From Patescibacteria group bacterium (GTDB lineage Bacteria > Patescibacteriota > Microgenomatia > Levybacterales > UBA12049): a stretch of 8,695 nt of DNA. Location of the stretch: the NCBI GenBank assembly GCA_030917445.1, contig JAUPUR010000032.1:1-8695 (forward strand). Direction: 5' to 3'. A model generated the notes under the pieces. The model did no database searches and was not told the origin of the DNA. It saw only the letters and a program-made list of their open reading frames with translations. The position numbers and the translations under genes are program-made. Positions 7,221 through 8,695 of this stretch are shown in pieces (positions within the stretch are counted from its first letter, which is position 1; the number at the start of each line of letters is the position of its first letter).

Positions 7221-7229
7221 AGTATACCA
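7221..7229 (-). promoter_or_regulatory. Extended -10 promoter element of rpmH
   Basis: The minus strand reads TGGTATACT, an extended -10 (TGn + TATACT, 5 of 6 against TATAAT), ending 7 bases before the rpmH ATG. No good -35 is found at 17-18 bp, which extended -10 promoters tolerate. The predicted start of transcription falls at or beside the initiation codon. Confidence 0.6.
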
Positions 7230-7268
7230 TATTCTGCCTCAAAGAAAAAGTAGTAACTATTTTCATTC

Positions 7269-7297
7269 TTGACAGAAGTTATCCACATTACTACACT
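7269..7297 (+). promoter_or_regulatory. dnaA promoter
   Basis: A perfect -35 (TTGACA, 7269-7274), a 17-base spacer and a -10 of TACACT (7292-7297, 4 of 6). Transcription would begin near 7304, giving a leader of about 65 bases before the dnaA ATG. The spacer contains a complete DnaA box, so DnaA binding should block RNA polymerase: classic dnaA autorepression, inferred from the geometry. Confidence 0.75.
7279..7287 (+). promoter_or_regulatory. DnaA box inside the dnaA promoter spacer
   Basis: Perfect consensus TTATCCACA between the -35 and -10 of the dnaA promoter. It is a likely autoregulatory operator and possible origin box. Confidence 0.8.
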
Positions 7298-7309
7298 GAC
7301 TACTACACA

Positions 7310-7323
7310 CCCTCAGGGATCCC
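7310..7323. repeat. Overlapping GC-rich palindromes in the dnaA leader
   Basis: CCCTCAGGG (7310-7318, perfect arms around one base) overlaps GGGATCCC (7316-7323, fully palindromic). This is the most GC-rich spot of the otherwise AT-rich intergenic region and lies just after the predicted dnaA transcription start. It may be an operator or the GC cluster of an origin; no function is proven. Confidence 0.4.
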
Positions 7324-7352
7324 ATTTCTTGCCCTCTTTATTGGGAAAACTC

Positions 7353-7360
7353 AGGAAGAG
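7353..7360 (+). promoter_or_regulatory. Ribosome binding site of dnaA
   Basis: AGGAAGAG ends 8 bases before the ATG at 7369. It supports this start for dnaA and is the clearest Shine-Dalgarno-like site in the window; most other genes here have none. Confidence 0.65.
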
Positions 7361-7368
7361 ATCAACGT

Positions 7369-8695
7369 ATGGAAAAAGATTTATCCACACTATGGACAAA
7401 TGTTCTCGAAGACCTTGAAAAAAAAGTCTCAAAAGCTTCATTTGTGACTTTTTTTAAACATACAGAGCTTCTTTCTTGGGACGATAAAATTGCAACAATT
7501 GCAGCGCCTTCGACAATGATTGTTGATCTTCTTCAAAAGCGTTTCCAGACCGATATTAAAGTATCAATCGAAAAACATACAAAAGAGGAAGTTACTCTTT
7601 TTTTCACAACAAAAGTTTTTACCCCTTCTCTTACCGGAGAAGATAAAAGTGGACCGCTCTTTGCCTCAGACTCTCATCTCACTGAGGTTCACAAACCACC
7701 ACCCATGACAGTTGGACATCTTCCACGAGTAAGACCAGACTATACTTTTGCGAACTTTGCTGTCTCAAGTAGTAATCAATTGGCATTTACTGCAAGTGCG
7801 ACAGTTGCAGAACACATTGGGACATCCTACAACCCACTTTTCATCTATGGACCTGTTGGAGTAGGGAAAACACATTTGATGCACGCCATAGCAAACTCTG
7901 TGTACTTAAAGGAGCCTAATAAGAAAATTATTTATATAACTAGCGAAGAGTTCACCAATGAAGTTGTAGAAGCAATCCGTAACAACAATACTTCACAAAT
8001 GAAAAAGAGGTTTCGTTCTGCAGTTCTTCTCTTAATTGACGATATACAATTTATAGAGGGAAAAGATCGAGTTCAAGAAGAGCTTTTTCATACCTTCAAC
8101 ATACTCATCGATAGTGGGGCGCAGATCTGTCTTTCATCAGATAGACCTCCACATGAAATAAAAAAACTCGAAAAGAGACTTTCCTCTCGATTCGCAGGTG
8201 GACTCACTGTTGATATAGAGTCTCCTGATTTTGAGTTGAAGACAGCTATTCTTCTCAAGAAAGCTGAAAAGTATGGACATTTTTTACCTATTGATGTCGC
8301 GAAAATGATTGCGGAGAGGGTACAAGACACTCGTAGCCTTGAAGGACTTCTCCTTCGTGTCATAACTCAGGCATCTAGCGAATCATCAGAAATTACTATT
8401 GATATTGCACAAAAAGCTCTGGGGCTAATGCAAGAAGAAAAGAGGGGAAGTATTCACGCTGACGACATTATGAAGGTGGTTTGCGACTATTATGGCATAA
8501 AACCAACACAGCTTCGAGGCCCTAAAAGAGATGCTAGCCTGGTAAAAGCTAGACAGGTTGTCATGTTTTTACTTAAAGAAGAGCTGGGAATGACCTATGT
8601 TGAGATAGGTGGTCTTCTTGGTGGACGTGATCATACGACAATAATGCATGGTGTGGATAAGATTGCTACACTTGTGGAAAACAAAGCAAAACTGT
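7369..8695 (+). CDS. dnaA: Chromosomal replication initiator DnaA (3' end cut by window)
   Basis: AAA+ ATPase that binds DnaA boxes, opens the origin and loads the helicase; it also regulates its own transcription. 442 codons are visible without a stop, so only a few C-terminal residues should be missing from a usual 440-470. Domain I is at about 1-80 (MEKDLSTLWTNVLEDLEKKV), with a short linker to about 122. Domain III has the entry motif YTFANFAVSSSNQLA (125-139), Walker A GPVGVGKTHL (161-170), Walker B LLLIDDIQF (220-228), sensor 1 ICLSSDRPPHE (253-263), the Arg-finger region LEKRLSSRF (267-275) and sensor 2 TRSLEGLLLR (321-330). Domain IV carries the DNA-binding signature GGRDHTTIMHGVDKI (418-432). 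ATG 7369 has AGGAAGAG upstream and a promoter with an embedded DnaA box. Divergent from rpmH. No key residue is lost. Confidence 0.98.
   Translation, partial: MEKDLSTLWTNVLEDLEKKVSKASFVTFFKHTELLSWDDKIATIAAPSTMIVDLLQKRFQTDIKVSIEKHTKEEVTLFFTTKVFTPSLTGEDKSGPLFASDSHLTEVHKPPPMTVGHLPRVRPDYTFANFAVSSSNQLAFTASATVAEHIGTSYNPLFIYGPVGVGKTHLMHAIANSVYLKEPNKKIIYITSEEFTNEVVEAIRNNNTSQMKKRFRSAVLLLIDDIQFIEGKDRVQEELFHTFNILIDSGAQICLSSDRPPHEIKKLEKRLSSRFAGGLTVDIESPDFELKTAILLKKAEKYGHFLPIDVAKMIAERVQDTRSLEGLLLRVITQASSESSEITIDIAQKALGLMQEEKRGSIHADDIMKVVCDYYGIKPTQLRGPKRDASLVKARQVVMFLLKEELGMTYVEIGGLLGGRDHTTIMHGVDKIATLVENKAKL
7381..7389 (+). promoter_or_regulatory. DnaA box in the first codons of dnaA
   Basis: Perfect TTATCCACA covering codons 5-7 of dnaA, in the same orientation as the promoter box 102 bases upstream. 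It is followed by an inverted near-copy (TTTGTCCATA on the minus strand, 7391-7400), forming an imperfect dyad. It could serve the origin or the control of dnaA; the reading frame alone does not demand it. Confidence 0.6.
8652..8660 (-). promoter_or_regulatory. DnaA box within the 3' coding part of dnaA
   Basis: Perfect TTATCCACA on the minus strand, lying in the codons for HGVDK of the DnaA signature. It is close to the dnaA end, so it could be the first box of a dnaA-dnaN intergenic origin just beyond the window, or chance within a conserved protein motif. Confidence 0.35.

Larger units (their letters stand above)
7214..7400. other. Candidate oriC / rpmH-dnaA control region
   Basis: The 155 bp between divergent rpmH and dnaA, plus the first codons of dnaA, hold two perfect TTATCCACA DnaA boxes in the same orientation, a trio-like track (TTACTACAC then CTACTACAC, 7288-7308) directly after the first box, and a GC-rich palindrome (7310-7323). 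Divergent rpmH/dnaA gene order is widely found at bacterial origins. There are few boxes, and no long AT-rich unwinding stretch is visible, so the main unwinding site may be past dnaA, outside the window. Confidence 0.5.

Noticed and set aside
7214..7288. A longer rpmH start at 7288 (69 residues)
   Set aside because: The added 25 residues have no L34 similarity and lie over the promoter elements; 44 residues from 7213 is the normal L34 length.
7166..7447. A 93-residue plus-strand frame across the rpmH/dnaA region
   Set aside because: It overlaps rpmH in antisense, the control region and the dnaA start, and shows no recognisable family.
8088..8363. A 91-residue minus-strand frame inside dnaA
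   Set aside because: Antisense shadow of the AAA+ domain, whose motifs are intact on the plus strand.
1..8695. UGA recoding, tRNA genes, CRISPR arrays, insertion sequences or defence systems
   Set aside because: TGA ends several conserved genes at their normal length, and reading both strands shows no cloverleaf genes, regular repeats, transposase or defence-type proteins.

Overview
The window looks like the replication-origin neighbourhood of a low-GC bacterial chromosome. I think it comes from a member of the Candidate Phyla Radiation (Patescibacteria), perhaps the Microgenomates side. The grounds are compact genes with 1-17 base gaps or overlaps, few Shine-Dalgarno sites, a reduced KH/R3H protein, a large DUF4012 surface protein, and an O-antigen-ligase-like protein of a type I associate with that group. 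The phylum is an inference. TGA acts as a normal stop at several conserved family ends, so the UGA-glycine code of Gracilibacteria and Absconditabacteria does not apply.

Layout. (1) Positions 1-977, plus strand: the 3' four-fifths of pgk (phosphoglycerate kinase), then a 78-residue protein of unknown function (1009-1245). (2) Positions 1239-7213, minus strand: a seven-gene array read leftwards from the origin: rpmH, rnpA, yidD, yidC, a short khpB/jag, an O-antigen-ligase-like polytopic membrane protein, and a DUF4012 protein with an SDR-like cytoplasmic domain. The first five genes are the classic origin-left cluster (ribosomal protein L34, RNase P protein, membrane-insertion factors, RNA-binding protein). 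The last two are envelope-glycan genes, in the place where many bacteria have mnmE/mnmG/rsmG. (3) Positions 7214-7368: the divergent rpmH/dnaA intergenic region, with an extended -10 for rpmH, a TTGACA/17 bp/TACACT promoter for dnaA with a perfect DnaA box inside its spacer, and further origin-like elements. (4) 7369 to the window end, plus strand: dnaA, nearly complete but cut by the window edge.

How the parts fit. DnaA probably represses its own gene through the box in its promoter, and the same region may form all or part of oriC. The leftward array joins RNA/ribosome housekeeping (L34, RnpA), membrane protein insertion (YidD, YidC, KhpB) and then surface-glycan assembly. The ligase-like protein and the DUF4012 protein, whose outer domain has an LCP-like motif, are neighbours and could act in one glycan-attachment step; that is a hypothesis.

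I found no tRNA, rRNA, CRISPR array, insertion sequence or defence system. No gene-free stretch exceeds 300 bases. The least ordinary item is the SDR-like/DUF4012 fusion and its place next to the ligase in an origin-proximal array.
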